A stretch of 64,000 nucleotides of DNA from Haloarchaeobius litoreus. Its GTDB lineage: Archaea; Halobacteriota; Halobacteria; Halobacteriales; Natrialbaceae. Shown here piece after piece: positions 1-8,572 of this stretch. The stretch's first letter is position 1; each line of letters begins with the position of its first letter. The stretch is from NCBI RefSeq assembly GCF_024495425.1, contig NZ_JANHJR010000003.1, positions 372,001-436,000 of the forward strand, read 5' to 3'. The position numbers and the translations under genes are program-made. The notes under the pieces are model-generated. The model was not told where the DNA came from, made no database searches, and worked only from the letters and a program-made list of their open reading frames with translations.

Positions 1-203
1 AACGCCTCGGAAGCCGCGATAACTTCTGGGGCAACTGACGGCGAACCGAACCCGCGTCGTGGCACCTGGACAGTCCACCGACCGGCCTATTCTGTGTCTG
101 AGTTCGCAACCTGAGTTGTAGAGTCGCTCATGTTGTACAGAGACGCAGCCTCACTGAGGTGACCCCGAAGATTCGTGCTCTGGAAAGTGACTCAATAGGT
201 TCG

Positions 204-340
204 AACAGTCAGAAAGCCCCGAGGTTCTCGACTCCCTGGAGCCGCGCTGCGCTCCTCGTTCCTGCGGTGCTTGCGGGCTCCGGGTTCGCCGAGAACCTCG
301 CCCCTTTCAGTCCCACCCTGCACCTCACGCCTCCCCAGCC
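204..340 (+). repeat. Dispersed hairpin element, copy A
   Basis: Intergenic element starting with AACAGTCAGAAAGCCCC and ending with CCTCCCCAGCC. The arms 220-230 and 290-300 form an 11-bp perfect helix around a 59-nt loop. Outside it, GAAAG (212-216) pairs with CTTTC (304-308), leaving CCC opposite CCC as a 3x3 internal loop. Copies B, C and D elsewhere in the window share the ends and layout but not the inner helix sequence. I see no protein-coding logic. The rest of 1-466 holds no recognisable gene; a GC-rich tail to about 400 repeats GCGCTGCGCTCCTCG-type words found in copy B. Confidence 0.8.
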
Positions 341-466
341 TCCTGCGGTGCTCGCTGGCGCTGCGCTCCTCGTCCCTCGCGCGGATGGTCGATAGTCGCT
401 ACGCGGACACAGCCCGGGTTTTCCGCCGTCCCTAACGCTTAGTCCTCGGCGCGCGTCCACCGGAAC

Positions 467-1249
467 ATGGACCTGCATCTCGACGGCGATACGGCACTGG
501 TCACGGCGAGTTCGGCCGGGCTCGGGCTCGCGAGCGCGAAGGCACTCGCCCGCGAGGGCGCGAACGTCACCATCTGCGGCCGGGACGCCGACCGGCTGGC
601 CGAAGCCGAGGCGGAGTTCGAAGGACTGGACGGCGACGTGCTCGCACGACAGCGCGACATCACCGACCCCGACGACATCACGGACCTCGTGGAGACCACG
701 GTCGAGGCCTTCGGCGGGCTGGACCACGTCGTCACCTCCGCCGGCGGGCCACGCTCGGGGCCGTTCCTCGACATGACGGAGAAGGACTTCTACAAGGCGT
801 ACGACCTGCTCGTGATGAGCGCGGTCTGGACGCTCAAGGAGGCCCACCCCCACCTCGCCGACGGTGACGGCGGGACCTGGACCGCCATCACCTCCACGAG
901 CGTCCAGGAGGCCATCGACGGGCTCGTGCTCTCGAACGGCGTCCGTCGGGCGGTCGTCGGCGTCGCCAAGACCGTCGCCCGCGAGTGGGCCCCGGACGTG
1001 CGCGCGAACGTCGTCCTGCCCGCGGCCCACGAGACCAGCCGCATCGGTGAGCTGGTCGAGCAGTCCCTGGAGCGCGGCGAGTACACCACCTACGAGGAGG
1101 GCCTGGAGGACTGGGCCGACGGCATCCCGATGGGCCGCATCGGCGACCCCGACGAGCTCGGCGACGTGGTGGCGTTCCTCGCGTCGGACCGCGCGAGCTT
1201 CGTCACCGGGGCGTCGGTGCCGGTCGACGGTGGGCGGCTTCGGAGCTAA
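467..1249 (+). CDS. Atypical short-chain dehydrogenase/reductase
   Basis: A 260-residue Rossmann-fold protein of the SDR family, the usual length for classical SDRs. The nucleotide-binding glycine stretch is at residues 13-22 (TASSAGLGLA) and the family's NAG-type motif reads TSAGG at 90-94. Serines near 143-145 sit at the catalytic Ser position. The usual YxxxK is absent: the aligned segment reads VLSNGVRRAVVGVAK (154-168). This LSN-R pattern is known in a subgroup annotated as ketoacyl-reductase-like, so activity or substrate may differ from FabG. It stands alone between repeat copy A and a convergent lipoprotein gene. Substrate unknown. Confidence 0.85.
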   Translation: MDLHLDGDTALVTASSAGLGLASAKALAREGANVTICGRDADRLAEAEAEFEGLDGDVLARQRDITDPDDITDLVETTVEAFGGLDHVVTSAGGPRSGPFLDMTEKDFYKAYDLLVMSAVWTLKEAHPHLADGDGGTWTAITSTSVQEAIDGLVLSNGVRRAVVGVAKTVAREWAPDVRANVVLPAAHETSRIGELVEQSLERGEYTTYEEGLEDWADGIPMGRIGDPDELGDVVAFLASDRASFVTGASVPVDGGRLRS

Positions 1250-1291
1250 AGGGATAACAAACGTGTAGCGGTTCAAAGCGTCGCGGCGTGC

Positions 1292-2692
1292 TCAGGTTTC
1301 GATATGTTCGCCGAAGTCGTCGTACCTTCCGCGCTGGTCTCCCCAGATTCGGTCTATTAGATTTCTGGAATCGACCCGAGCGAACTGTGGATCGTCGACT
1401 GTACCGTAGATAACGTAGTTTTCGTCTTCTTCTGATGCTAGTTTGTTGTAGACTTTGGCCTGACTTTGGATTTCTTCGAAGAAGGCGGCATCGTATTCTT
1501 CAGTTGTATTCCAGTTTCTCAGCTTTTCTGTAAAGTCTACGAGGTATTCTGTAGTAATTCCGACATCGGTGAGACTTCCAATCTCTATGTCGGTATCAGA
1601 CCCTGTTGCCATTCCCAGTAGCATTGAAGCTGCTGACTTCTTCCTTTCTTCGAAGTCTAGGCTGTCAGAAAATCCTTCAACTGTGTTCTGCTGGTGGTCG
1701 TCTGCGAACCGTAGTGGGTGCCACCAAGCATCATAAGCATCATGATCCTCGTTAAGATAGTTAGAATCTTCAACAAGAGGATGGTACTGAGGCCCATTTT
1801 CTTCATCCCATGTTTCTGGACTCCCTATTGTTTCCATGATCCGGAGTTCATTGTTGGTTTGGTCGTATACAAGTCCGTTTCCGTGTGTGCTTCTACTGGC
1901 TTCTGGTAGGTCGAACGCCCAGAAATGTGAGTCTATGTTAGTATGGGTATCTAGGCTTTCTTGTAGGGTTGCTGCGTATAGTTCATCGTCTGTTGAGATT
2001 GGACCGGAGTCGTTGTAGTTTCTTTGCCACTCAAATAAGTATTTTTGAAGCCAGTTAAGCGCTTCTCCGACCGATTCTGAACTAGAAAATTCGCTATAGT
2101 TAAAACTTCCAAAACCATCTTCTTCAGCATTTGGATAAATATACCTTCTTGGATTGTTTTTGGCTTGGTGTTCGATTGTTCCTGGTTCTGATTCTGTTCC
2201 GATTGATTCGACGAACTGCGAGCCCTCGTCGTGTTGGATGTTCTCGTAATCGTTGTCGTGCCACCACTCCAGCGCGAGCAGGTCGACCTCCATGTTCCGC
2301 CAGCGGTCCTCGGCCGGCTCCGAGAACACGCTGGCCTCCGTGACGACGTCCGTGCCGAACTCCTCGCGGTACTGGTCGAGTTGGTCGGTCGAGATCTCGT
2401 CCCGAACGCTCCGGTTCCGTCCCAGAATTAGGTGCAGTCGGTAGTTCCGCAGTCGGTCGGTCGTCGCCGTCGTTTCCTCCGTCGCGGTGGGCGTCGCGGT
2501 CTCCGGCCGGGCGCTGGTCGCCGCCGTCCTCGTTCGCTCGGTGGTCTGTGCTGGTTCGTCTGACCCGCCCGTACACCCGGCCAGCAGGCCGACGCCACCT
2601 GCACCCAGCGCACTCAGCGCGCGCCGTCGCGTCCACACGGCGTCGCCACCCGAGCACTCCTCGATAGCGTCGGCAGAATCGTTCTCGCCCAC
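1292..2692 (-). CDS. Tat-type lipoprotein, function unknown
   Basis: A 466-residue protein if started at the GTG at 2692, which gives a short N-region, WTRRRALSALGAGGVGLLAGC (twin arginine plus lipobox Cys), then a Thr/Ala/Glu-rich linker. The signal implies Tat export and lipid anchoring outside the cell. No domain is recognised in the remainder, which is rich in Trp, Tyr, Asn and Asp. Base composition changes inside the gene: the signal, linker and first mature segment (about 2220-2692) are GC-rich like the genome, while 1292-2220 is clearly AT-richer with different codon choice. That suggests a mosaic or recently acquired C-terminal part. The reading frame extends further upstream without a plausible protein. 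Confidence 0.75.
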   Translation of the reverse strand: MGENDSADAIEECSGGDAVWTRRRALSALGAGGVGLLAGCTGGSDEPAQTTERTRTAATSARPETATPTATEETTATTDRLRNYRLHLILGRNRSVRDEISTDQLDQYREEFGTDVVTEASVFSEPAEDRWRNMEVDLLALEWWHDNDYENIQHDEGSQFVESIGTESEPGTIEHQAKNNPRRYIYPNAEEDGFGSFNYSEFSSSESVGEALNWLQKYLFEWQRNYNDSGPISTDDELYAATLQESLDTHTNIDSHFWAFDLPEASRSTHGNGLVYDQTNNELRIMETIGSPETWDEENGPQYHPLVEDSNYLNEDHDAYDAWWHPLRFADDHQQNTVEGFSDSLDFEERKKSAASMLLGMATGSDTDIEIGSLTDVGITTEYLVDFTEKLRNWNTTEEYDAAFFEEIQSQAKVYNKLASEEDENYVIYGTVDDPQFARVDSRNLIDRIWGDQRGRYDDFGEHIET

Positions 2693-2780
2693 TGGAATCT
2701 CCTCTCTCGGTCGCTTGTGATTACGAGTTGATATACCTACTCCCCGAACGCTCGACGGGCGTCGCTGGCCGGCGAAGGAA

Positions 2781-2787
2781 TTTAAGA
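2781..2787 (+). promoter_or_regulatory. TATA-like box of the vapBC-like operon
   Basis: TTTAAGA lies about 25 nt upstream of the ATG at 2809, the spacing expected for a leaderless haloarchaeal transcript, and supports that start codon. Confidence 0.5.
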
Positions 2788-2808
2788 GGTGACGCCCAAC
2801 GTGGGGGC

Positions 2809-3006
2809 ATGAGCGACACCGCGGACGACCCCGAGTTCGACGGGCGACGGGTCCTGGACAAGGCGAAGACGGGGGCGCTCCGGCGGCGAATGCGCGAGTT
2901 CGTCTCGGACCGCAACGAGGCCGACCTGAAGGAACTCCGCCGAGCCGTCCGGGAGGGTGACGACCTGTCCGAGATCGTCCGGGCTGACCGCGACGAGCGG
3001 CTGTAG
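2809..3006 (+). CDS. Small antitoxin-like protein of a VapBC-type pair
   Basis: A 65-residue, highly charged protein (ending in the segment SEIVRADRDERL) placed 5 bp before a PIN-domain gene in the same orientation. Size and position fit the antitoxin of a type II toxin-antitoxin module. The sequence is mostly helical Arg/Glu-rich (RRRMREFVSDRN...), with no clear AbrB or ribbon-helix-helix motif, so the DNA-binding type is not assigned. The start at 2809 is chosen over an upstream in-frame codon because of the TATA-like box at 2781. The role is inferred mainly from the neighbour. Confidence 0.65.
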   Translation: MSDTADDPEFDGRRVLDKAKTGALRRRMREFVSDRNEADLKELRRAVREGDDLSEIVRADRDERL

Positions 3007-3011
3007 CGGCC

Positions 3012-3449
3012 ATGGAGGTTCTGTTCTTCGATACGTCTGCGCTCGTCAAGCGGTACTACGAGGAACCGGGAACCGAGCTGGTCGACGACCTCGTCGAGGA
3101 CGACCGCAGGGTGACCATCACCTCGCTTGCCGTCATCGAGACCATCTCGGCGTTCAGACGGAAGTACAACCGCGACCAGATATCGGAGTCCGACACCGAC
3201 GACCTGCTCGCTGCGTTCTTCAGGGAGGCACTGGACGACTTCGTTATCGTCCCGATGGAAGAGTCGATTCAGCAGTTCTCCTTCGACCTGATACTGGAAG
3301 ACGACCTCCGCACCCTCGACAGTCTCCAGCTTGCCGCCGCCCTCGCGCTGGATGGGGAGGAGGCGGATGTCGTATTCGTCTCCGCCGATTCGGACCTTGT
3401 CGCAGTCGCGAACGACCGTGGACTGCAGACCGTCAATCCGGACGGCTGA
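3012..3449 (+). CDS. PIN-domain ribonuclease, VapC-like toxin
   Basis: A 145-residue single-domain PIN protein. The acidic residues expected to bind the metal are visible: Asp7 in FFDTSALVKRYY, Glu43 in AVIETISAF, Asp103 in TLDSLQLAAAL and Asp126 in FVSADSDL. VapC toxins are Mg-dependent endoribonucleases, often cutting tRNA or rRNA, held inactive by the co-transcribed antitoxin. The gene follows the small antitoxin-like gene by 5 bp, which supports a toxin-antitoxin pair. The RNA target cannot be told from sequence. Confidence 0.85.
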   Translation: MEVLFFDTSALVKRYYEEPGTELVDDLVEDDRRVTITSLAVIETISAFRRKYNRDQISESDTDDLLAAFFREALDDFVIVPMEESIQQFSFDLILEDDLRTLDSLQLAAALALDGEEADVVFVSADSDLVAVANDRGLQTVNPDG

Positions 3450-3452
3450 ACG

Positions 3453-4457
3453 TCAGAACAGGTTCTCCTCGCGCAACTCCGAAACGACCTCCCGAACCCG
3501 CTGGGCCTCTCCTTTCGGCACGACCAGCACCCGGTCGTCGAAGGCGGCGACGACGAGGTCGTCCACGCCGACCAGCGAGACGTGTTTGTCGTCGCTGGCG
3601 ACGACGTTCCCTGACGCGTCGATGCTGAGTCCGTCGCCGAGCATCGCGTTTCCGCCCTGATTCTCGACGCCGAGGCCCGCATCGGTCAGCCGTTCCAGTG
3701 CGTCCCACGCGCCGAGGTCGTCCCAGTCGAACGTCGCCGGGACGACGTAGGCGTCGTCGGTGCGTTCGAGCACGGCGTAGTCCACACTGACGGCCTCGGC
3801 GCGGGCGAACCCCTCCGCGGGGTCGTCGGCCGTGGCGATGGGGTCGAGCGGCGTCCCCCGGCACTCCCGGAGGAAGGCGTCGGGCGTCCACGCGAAGATG
3901 CCGGCGTTCCAGAGACAGCCGTCGTCGACCAGCTCGCGGGCGGTCTCGGCGTCTGGTTTCTCGCGGAAGGATGCGACAGGCGCGACGCCATCCGCGAGGT
4001 CGTCCGCCGGCTCGATGTAGCCGTAGCCGGTCGCCGCTCTGGTCGGCTCGACGCCCATCGTCACCAGCCCGTCCGTCTCGACGGCGACCTGGCAGGCGTG
4101 CTCGGCGACGGTGGCGAAGTCGCCGTCGACGTGGTGGTCGCTCGGCACACAGCAGAGGACGGCGTCGTCGACCTGCTCGCGGATTCGCCGGGCGGCGTAG
4201 GCGAGTGCGGGACCCGTATCTTTCCCCTCCGGCTCGACCAGCACGCCGGCACGGGGCGCGTGCTCGCGGACCGCCTCGGCGTAGCGCTCGCCGGTGAGCA
4301 CGTACGCCTCGTCGGCGAAGGCGACGCGGTCGACCGTTCTGGCGAGCAGCGAGCCGTCGCCGACGAAGTCGAGGAACTGCTTCGGGCGGTCAGACCTGCT
4401 GGCGGGGTAGAGCCGGGTGCCGGTGCCACCGGCGAGCACCAGCGCGACCGTCGTCAC
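3453..4457 (-). CDS. manC: Mannose-1-phosphate guanylyltransferase-like nucleotidyltransferase
   Basis: A 334-residue sugar-phosphate nucleotidyltransferase. Its N-terminus carries LAGGTGTRLYP (8-18) and RPKQF (24-28), the nucleotide-binding signature of the GDP-mannose pyrophosphorylase (ManC/AlgA) family. This family makes GDP-mannose from mannose-1-phosphate and GTP for surface glycan synthesis. It lacks the C-terminal isomerase domain of bifunctional forms. The GTG start at 4457 overlaps the TGA of the upstream gene (GTGA at 4454-4457), implying translational coupling. The 3' end abuts the convergent VapC-like gene. Confidence 0.85.
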   Translation of the reverse strand: MTTVALVLAGGTGTRLYPASRSDRPKQFLDFVGDGSLLARTVDRVAFADEAYVLTGERYAEAVREHAPRAGVLVEPEGKDTGPALAYAARRIREQVDDAVLCCVPSDHHVDGDFATVAEHACQVAVETDGLVTMGVEPTRAATGYGYIEPADDLADGVAPVASFREKPDAETARELVDDGCLWNAGIFAWTPDAFLRECRGTPLDPIATADDPAEGFARAEAVSVDYAVLERTDDAYVVPATFDWDDLGAWDALERLTDAGLGVENQGGNAMLGDGLSIDASGNVVASDDKHVSLVGVDDLVVAAFDDRVLVVPKGEAQRVREVVSELREENLF

Positions 4458-4744
4458 CACGTCTCTATCACTCCCTCGCGGATGTCCTCCAGACAGCCCT
4501 GGCAGTCGCGGTTCTCGGCGTCGAAACACGGCGGGACGCCCTGCTCGGAGAGCATGACGGCGCGCCGGTCGGCGTGGCGACGGCAGACGATCTTCGCGCG
4601 ACCGTACTCGTCGGCGGGGAGCCGGTTCACGGTGCGTCCGGTGGTGAACTGCTCCCGGGACTGCTCGTACTGGCGGCCGGCCGAGCGGATGGCGCGGCGG
4701 ATGTAGCCGCCGATGCCGTCGTCGCCGGCTCCCCCGTCGGTCAC
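4454..4744 (-). CDS. Conserved small haloarchaeal-type protein with Cys motif
   Basis: About 96 residues from the GTG at 4744; the reading frame is open further upstream, so the start is uncertain. The C-terminal half has CRRHADRRAV and PPCFDAENRDCQGCLEDI, giving Cys residues spaced as in a small metal-binding site, after a basic YEQSREQFTTGRTVNRLP segment. I recall similar small proteins in other haloarchaea but cannot name a family with confidence. It is translationally coupled to the manC-like gene downstream through a 4-nt overlap. Confidence 0.65.
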   Translation of the reverse strand: MTDGGAGDDGIGGYIRRAIRSAGRQYEQSREQFTTGRTVNRLPADEYGRAKIVCRRHADRRAVMLSEQGVPPCFDAENRDCQGCLEDIREGVIETW

Positions 4745-4948
4745 CGGGACCACCGCCCGGCGGCGGGCGTTCGAGCGTGGCGTCGGCGCGGACCGGTTCG
4801 CATGGGCATCCGTAGCGGGGCGGGCCACAAAGTCGCGTCGGTCGTCCACCTTCGCCCCCGCCCGAACCGGGCGAGAGGGCCGGTTCACGCCCAGAAACCG
4901 TCGTTTCGCACCCAGACACCGATTCCACTTTCACCGCGCTTACCACAG

Positions 4949-4957
4949 CTTAAATAC
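4949..4957 (+). promoter_or_regulatory. TATA box of the rpa3 operon
   Basis: CTTAAATAC, about 59 nt before the ATG at 5016. This would leave a 5' leader of roughly 30-40 nt, longer than for most genes in this window. Confidence 0.5.
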
Positions 4958-5015
4958 CATCGCGACCCAACGTCGATACGTCTCCCACTGAACACACGCG
5001 GAGACAGAGCCAACC

Positions 5016-5945
5016 ATGACCGATGTGCGACAGCACGCCGAAGACCTACACGAACAGTTCTCCGGACACGCGGACGTGTCCGTCGACGAAATCGAGGAAC
5101 GACTGGAACGACTGGTCGACGAGTTCAAGGTGCCGATGGACGAGGCAACGCGCAGCGTCCGGAGCCACTACGTCGACGAGACCGGTGTCGACCGCGACGA
5201 GCTCGCGGGCGGGTCCAGCCAGGAGGTAGAGCTGGGCGACATCGACCAGGACGAGCAGTGGGTCGACCTGACGGTGAAGGTCACCCAGCTCTGGGAGCCG
5301 CGCTCCGATTCCATCGCCCAGGTCGGGCTGGTCGGCGACGAGTCCGGCACCAAGAAGTTCGTCTCGTTCACCACCTCCGAGCTGCCGGAGCTGGAGGAGG
5401 GGGCGGTGTACCGCCTCTCGAACGTCGTCACCGACGAGTACGAGGGTCAGTACTCCGTGAAGCTCAACCGGACCACGACCATCGAGGAGTTCGACGAGGA
5501 GATCGAGGTCGGCGACGACGACGTCACCATCGAGGGCGCGCTCGTCGACATCCAGTCCGGCTCGGGCCTCATCAAGCGCTGTCCGGAGGAGGACTGCACG
5601 CGCGTCCTGCAGAACGGACGCTGTGCGGAACACGGCGAGGTCGAGGGTACCTTCGACCTGCGCATCAAGGCGGTGATCGACGACGGCGTCGACGCCCACG
5701 AGGTCATCTTCAACGAGGCCGCGACGGAGGACGTCGCGGACATCTCGCTGGAGGAGGCCAAGGACATGGCCATGGACGCACTCGACACGACTGTCGTCGC
5801 CGACGAGATCCGCGACGAGGTCATGGGAGTGTACTACCGCGTGACGGGCCCGACGTTCGGCCGGTACGTGCTGGCCGACGACGTCGAGGAACTGACCGAG
5901 CGTCCGGACACCGAGGCGACGCTCATCCGAGCGAGGTCGATGTGA
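5016..5945 (+). CDS. rpa3: Replication protein A, Rpa3-type single-strand DNA binding protein
   Basis: A 309-residue RPA-family protein, about the size of Haloferax volcanii Rpa3. It has a helical N-terminal segment (1-60), an OB-fold region near 80-155 and a zinc finger with Cys189, Cys194, Cys203 and His206. Such proteins coat single-stranded DNA in replication and repair. The next gene starts 1 bp after the stop and encodes the RPA-associated protein, the known rpa3-rpap3 operon order in haloarchaea. Haloferax work showed that Rpa3 acts only with its own partner. Confidence 0.9.
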   Translation: MTDVRQHAEDLHEQFSGHADVSVDEIEERLERLVDEFKVPMDEATRSVRSHYVDETGVDRDELAGGSSQEVELGDIDQDEQWVDLTVKVTQLWEPRSDSIAQVGLVGDESGTKKFVSFTTSELPELEEGAVYRLSNVVTDEYEGQYSVKLNRTTTIEEFDEEIEVGDDDVTIEGALVDIQSGSGLIKRCPEEDCTRVLQNGRCAEHGEVEGTFDLRIKAVIDDGVDAHEVIFNEAATEDVADISLEEAKDMAMDALDTTVVADEIRDEVMGVYYRVTGPTFGRYVLADDVEELTERPDTEATLIRARSM

Positions 5946-5946
5946 C

Positions 5947-6549
5947 ATGAGCCAGGCACCCACCCGCGAGGTCGCAAAGCGCGTCTTCGCACGCGAGTTC
6001 AACGACGCGACGTACACGTTCAAGGAGTCCGACGAGGAGCGCGCACCGAACTTCGCGCTCCTGCCGACGGGCGACCGCGCGAACCGCGTGTTCGTCGTCG
6101 GCACGCTCACCGAGACCGAGGACATCGGCGACGACTCGGAGTACTGGCGCGGCCGCGTGGTCGACCCCACGGGGACGTTCTTCATCTACGCCGGGCAGTA
6201 CCAGCCCGAGGCGGCGGCGTTCCTCCGCGATACGGAGCCGCCGGCGTACGTCTCGGTCGTCGGCAAGCCCCGGACGTTCGAGACCGACGACGGCAGCATC
6301 AACGTCTCGCTGCGACCCGAGTCCATCACCGCCGTCGACGAGGCGACCCGGGACCGCTGGGTCGTCGAGACGGCCGAGCGAACCCTCGACCGCATCGAGG
6401 CGTACGACGACGACACCAACGAGTACGCCGCGATGGCGACCGAGCGCTACGACGCGAGCCTGCTCGACAGTTACCGCGAGGAGGTCCTGACCGCGCTGGA
6501 GAGCCTCGACGGCGTCGACGTCGACGAGGAGCCGGAAGCGACGGCCTGA
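5947..6549 (+). CDS. rpap3: RPA-associated protein Rpap3 (COG3390 family)
   Basis: A 200-residue protein with an N-terminal REVAKRVFAREFNDATYTFK segment and an OB-like core (residues about 45-125), followed by an acidic helical tail. The length and the position 1 bp after rpa3 match the COG3390 partner of haloarchaeal Rpa3. It should form the complex that binds single-stranded DNA together with Rpa3. The two genes very likely share one transcript from the promoter near 4949. Confidence 0.87.
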   Translation: MSQAPTREVAKRVFAREFNDATYTFKESDEERAPNFALLPTGDRANRVFVVGTLTETEDIGDDSEYWRGRVVDPTGTFFIYAGQYQPEAAAFLRDTEPPAYVSVVGKPRTFETDDGSINVSLRPESITAVDEATRDRWVVETAERTLDRIEAYDDDTNEYAAMATERYDASLLDSYREEVLTALESLDGVDVDEEPEATA

Positions 6550-6592
6550 AGGGCCACCCGGCGATGTTTTCCGTCTCGGAAGCGACCGCGAG

Positions 6593-7321
6593 CTACCGCT
6601 CCGTCCCGCGTTCGGTCTCGCGGAGCAGTTCGAGTCGCCGTTCGTACTCCTCGTCGGAGATCGCGCCCTCGGCGTACCGCTGCCGGAGGAGCTCGATTGC
6701 GGTCGGGTCGTCGTTCTGCCCCGCGACCCGGTCGACCGTGAACGTCACGCTCGCCACGTCGTCATCGAACACGGTAGGACCTCCAGCGGCCGTGGTGTCG
6801 GACCCGAGGAACTGGTCGAGCTCTTCCGGTCGGACCGCCGGTTCGGCCGCGTCGAGACGCTCGATGCCGGCGGCGAGTGCGTCCCGGTCGATTCCGCCGC
6901 GTGCGTAGCGGATCGCCAGCTGTTCGACCCGTGGATGTGCGTCGAACTCGCCGTCGAGCTCGAAGAGCCGTTCCAGCCGGTGTTCGTACTCCTCGAGGTC
7001 TATCTCCCCGTCCGTGTACCGGGCTTCGAGGACGTCCAGGGGGTCCGCCGCCGCGTGCTCGTCGTCGCCTGCCTGCGCCGACGAGCCGCGGACCGACAGC
7101 CAGACGGTGAGACCGACGACCCCGACGACGAGGAACGGCACCAGGAACGGGAGGTACCAGAGCAGGGTCCCGAGGGAACCGCCGCCGAACCCGAACACGA
7201 AAAACAGCGGGAGCAGGGTGGTGGCGAGCACGACGAGGACGCTCAGGAGGATGGCACCGACCAGCACTGGCGTCGGACCGGTCCCCGACGGTTCGACGCG
7301 TGGCCCATCGGTACCATTCAT
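6593..7321 (-). CDS. Membrane protein with three SHOCT-like segments
   Basis: A 242-residue protein started at the ATG at 7321. Two membrane helices lie at about residues 18-40 and 49-72. The soluble part then carries three short SHOCT-like helical units of the form LxxRYxxGxIxxxEYExRLExL (near residues 90-116, 132-156 and 215-238). SHOCT units are usually C-terminal oligomerisation or interaction segments of unknown role. A smaller SHOCT protein is encoded at 19483. No operon partner. Confidence 0.75.
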   Translation of the reverse strand: MNGTDGPRVEPSGTGPTPVLVGAILLSVLVVLATTLLPLFFVFGFGGGSLGTLLWYLPFLVPFLVVGVVGLTVWLSVRGSSAQAGDDEHAAADPLDVLEARYTDGEIDLEEYEHRLERLFELDGEFDAHPRVEQLAIRYARGGIDRDALAAGIERLDAAEPAVRPEELDQFLGSDTTAAGGPTVFDDDVASVTFTVDRVAGQNDDPTAIELLRQRYAEGAISDEEYERRLELLRETERGTER

Positions 7322-7507
7322 ACCCAACACTCGCTGAAACGAACAAAGAAGATTGTGGTCGGGACGACGCTGCCGTCCGGATTCGGAGCTGACGGTGTCG
7401 GTCCGGGCGAACCGACCGAGCACTGCTGCCCCGTCCGGCGGCCAGCGGTACCACCGCACCGAGCGTCTGACGAACGTTCAAGTGGCTGTGTGACAGTTAC
7501 GGGTAGC

Positions 7508-7921
7508 ATGGGCAACAAGAACAAGACGGTCTCGTTCCGCGTCAACGAGGACGCGTTCGAGACGCTGCAGGAAATCGCCGAGGAGCGCGACATCTCGCTG
7601 TCGGCGGTGTTCCGCGACTACGTCGACATGCTCGTCGCTCACGACGGGCAGGTCGCGGTGGTGCCCGAGCACGAGGCACCGGAAGAGAAGTCGGTCGACG
7701 AAGGGTGGCCGCCGAAGGTCGAGGTGCCGAAGAGCTTCGTCCGCGAGCACGAACGCCTCGAACTCGAGGCCGACCACCTTCGCGAGCAGCTCGACGAGTA
7801 CAAGCAGTACGTCACCTACCTCCGCGAGCGCGTCGACGACGGCGGCGAGGAGGACGTCATCCACCTCGAAGATCTGGACGGAGCGGAGGACGACGAGGAC
7901 GAGCCGTACCAGCTCGGCTAA
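7508..7921 (+). CDS. Ribbon-helix-helix DNA-binding protein
   Basis: A 137-residue protein. Residues 3-43 (KNKTVSFRVNEDAFETLQ..., then a helix-turn-helix) look like a CopG-type ribbon-helix-helix domain, which dimerises and contacts DNA through a beta strand. A linker is followed by a coiled-coil-like helix (about 80-115) and an acidic tail. It is probably a transcription regulator; targets unknown. Its TAA stop shares a 4-nt overlap with the convergent downstream gene. It may be related to the CdrS/CdrL type of haloarchaeal regulators, but I cannot confirm that. Confidence 0.75.
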   Translation: MGNKNKTVSFRVNEDAFETLQEIAEERDISLSAVFRDYVDMLVAHDGQVAVVPEHEAPEEKSVDEGWPPKVEVPKSFVREHERLELEADHLREQLDEYKQYVTYLRERVDDGGEEDVIHLEDLDGAEDDEDEPYQLG

Positions 7922-8376
7922 CCGGAGAGCGTCTCCTTCTCGCGCTTCGCGGCCTTCCGGGCCTCCTCGTTGCCCTCGACCCGCGCCAGCTCCTCCATCG
8001 CCTCCAGCGTGCGGACCGAGTTGTCGAGGAAGGAGAGCACGTCGCCCTCGTAGGCGTACACCATGTAGTCGTCGCCCATCACGTCGACGATAGCCGACGG
8101 GCGAAGGCCCTGTGCGCGGAGTTCGAGCAGGTAGCGGACGAACTTCTCCTCGGGGTGGCCACAGTACGGGCTGTTGTCACAGCCGCAGTCCATGAAGTCC
8201 TTCGAGAAGTCGAGGACACGCTCGCGCGTCGTCTCGTCGAGCTTCTCCAGCGCCTCACCACCGTTGAACAGCATGTCCAGCGTCGCCCCCTTGAACACGC
8301 CCTTCGGAATGTTCGTGTCGAGCTGGGAGCTCAGCTGCCGGTGGTTCTTGACGTATATCTTGTCCGTGATGGCCAC
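7918..8376 (-). CDS. Conserved haloarchaeal-type protein with Cys/His motif
   Basis: 152 residues from the GTG at 8376 (VAITDKIYVKNHRQLSSQL). A compact Cys/His cluster (Cys64, Cys66, Cys72, His74 in MDCGCDNSPYCGHPE) resembles a metal-binding site. The rest is helical and ends in a charged tail. I recognise the sequence type as widely conserved in haloarchaea but not its function. The 3' end overlaps the ribbon-helix-helix gene by 4 nt on the opposite strand. Confidence 0.7.
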   Translation of the reverse strand: MAITDKIYVKNHRQLSSQLDTNIPKGVFKGATLDMLFNGGEALEKLDETTRERVLDFSKDFMDCGCDNSPYCGHPEEKFVRYLLELRAQGLRPSAIVDVMGDDYMVYAYEGDVLSFLDNSVRTLEAMEELARVEGNEEARKAAKREKETLSG

Positions 8377-8498
8377 GCTTGACCCACGGTAGCGTCGTGA
8401 CGGGCAAAAGCGTCGCGGTTCCGACCGTGACACCGCATGACGGAGCCCCCACCGAGTCGTAACGTATTTGAGTTCGACCCGGGTACGTTCTGGTGCGT

Positions 8499-8572
8499 GT
8501 CCGGGTTAGGGTAGTGGACTATCCTTCAGCCTTGTGGAGGCTGAGACGCGGGTTCGATTCTCGCACCCGGAC
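8499..8572 (+). tRNA. tRNA-His (anticodon GTG)
   Basis: Cloverleaf: acceptor TCCGGGT (8500-8506) pairs with ACCCGGA (8565-8571). The extra 5' G at 8499 pairs with discriminator C at 8572, as expected for tRNA-His with an encoded G-1. The anticodon stem encloses TTGTGGA, giving GTG at the centre. The T arm is GCGGG-TTCGATT-CTCGC. No intron and no encoded CCA. A 25-nt copy of the 3' part recurs at 8668-8692. Confidence 0.95.

Noticed and set aside
209-1276. Long open frame on the minus strand opposite the SDR gene
   Set aside because: Shadow of a GC-rich gene; Arg/His/Ala-rich translation with no domain. The same holds for long antisense frames opposite uvrC, the helicase, thiP, glnA, the thermosome, argS and others.
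2728-2808. Extended N-terminus of the antitoxin-like gene
   Set aside because: It would begin upstream of the TATA-like box at 2781 and encodes an implausible MIYLLPERSTGVAGRR leader.
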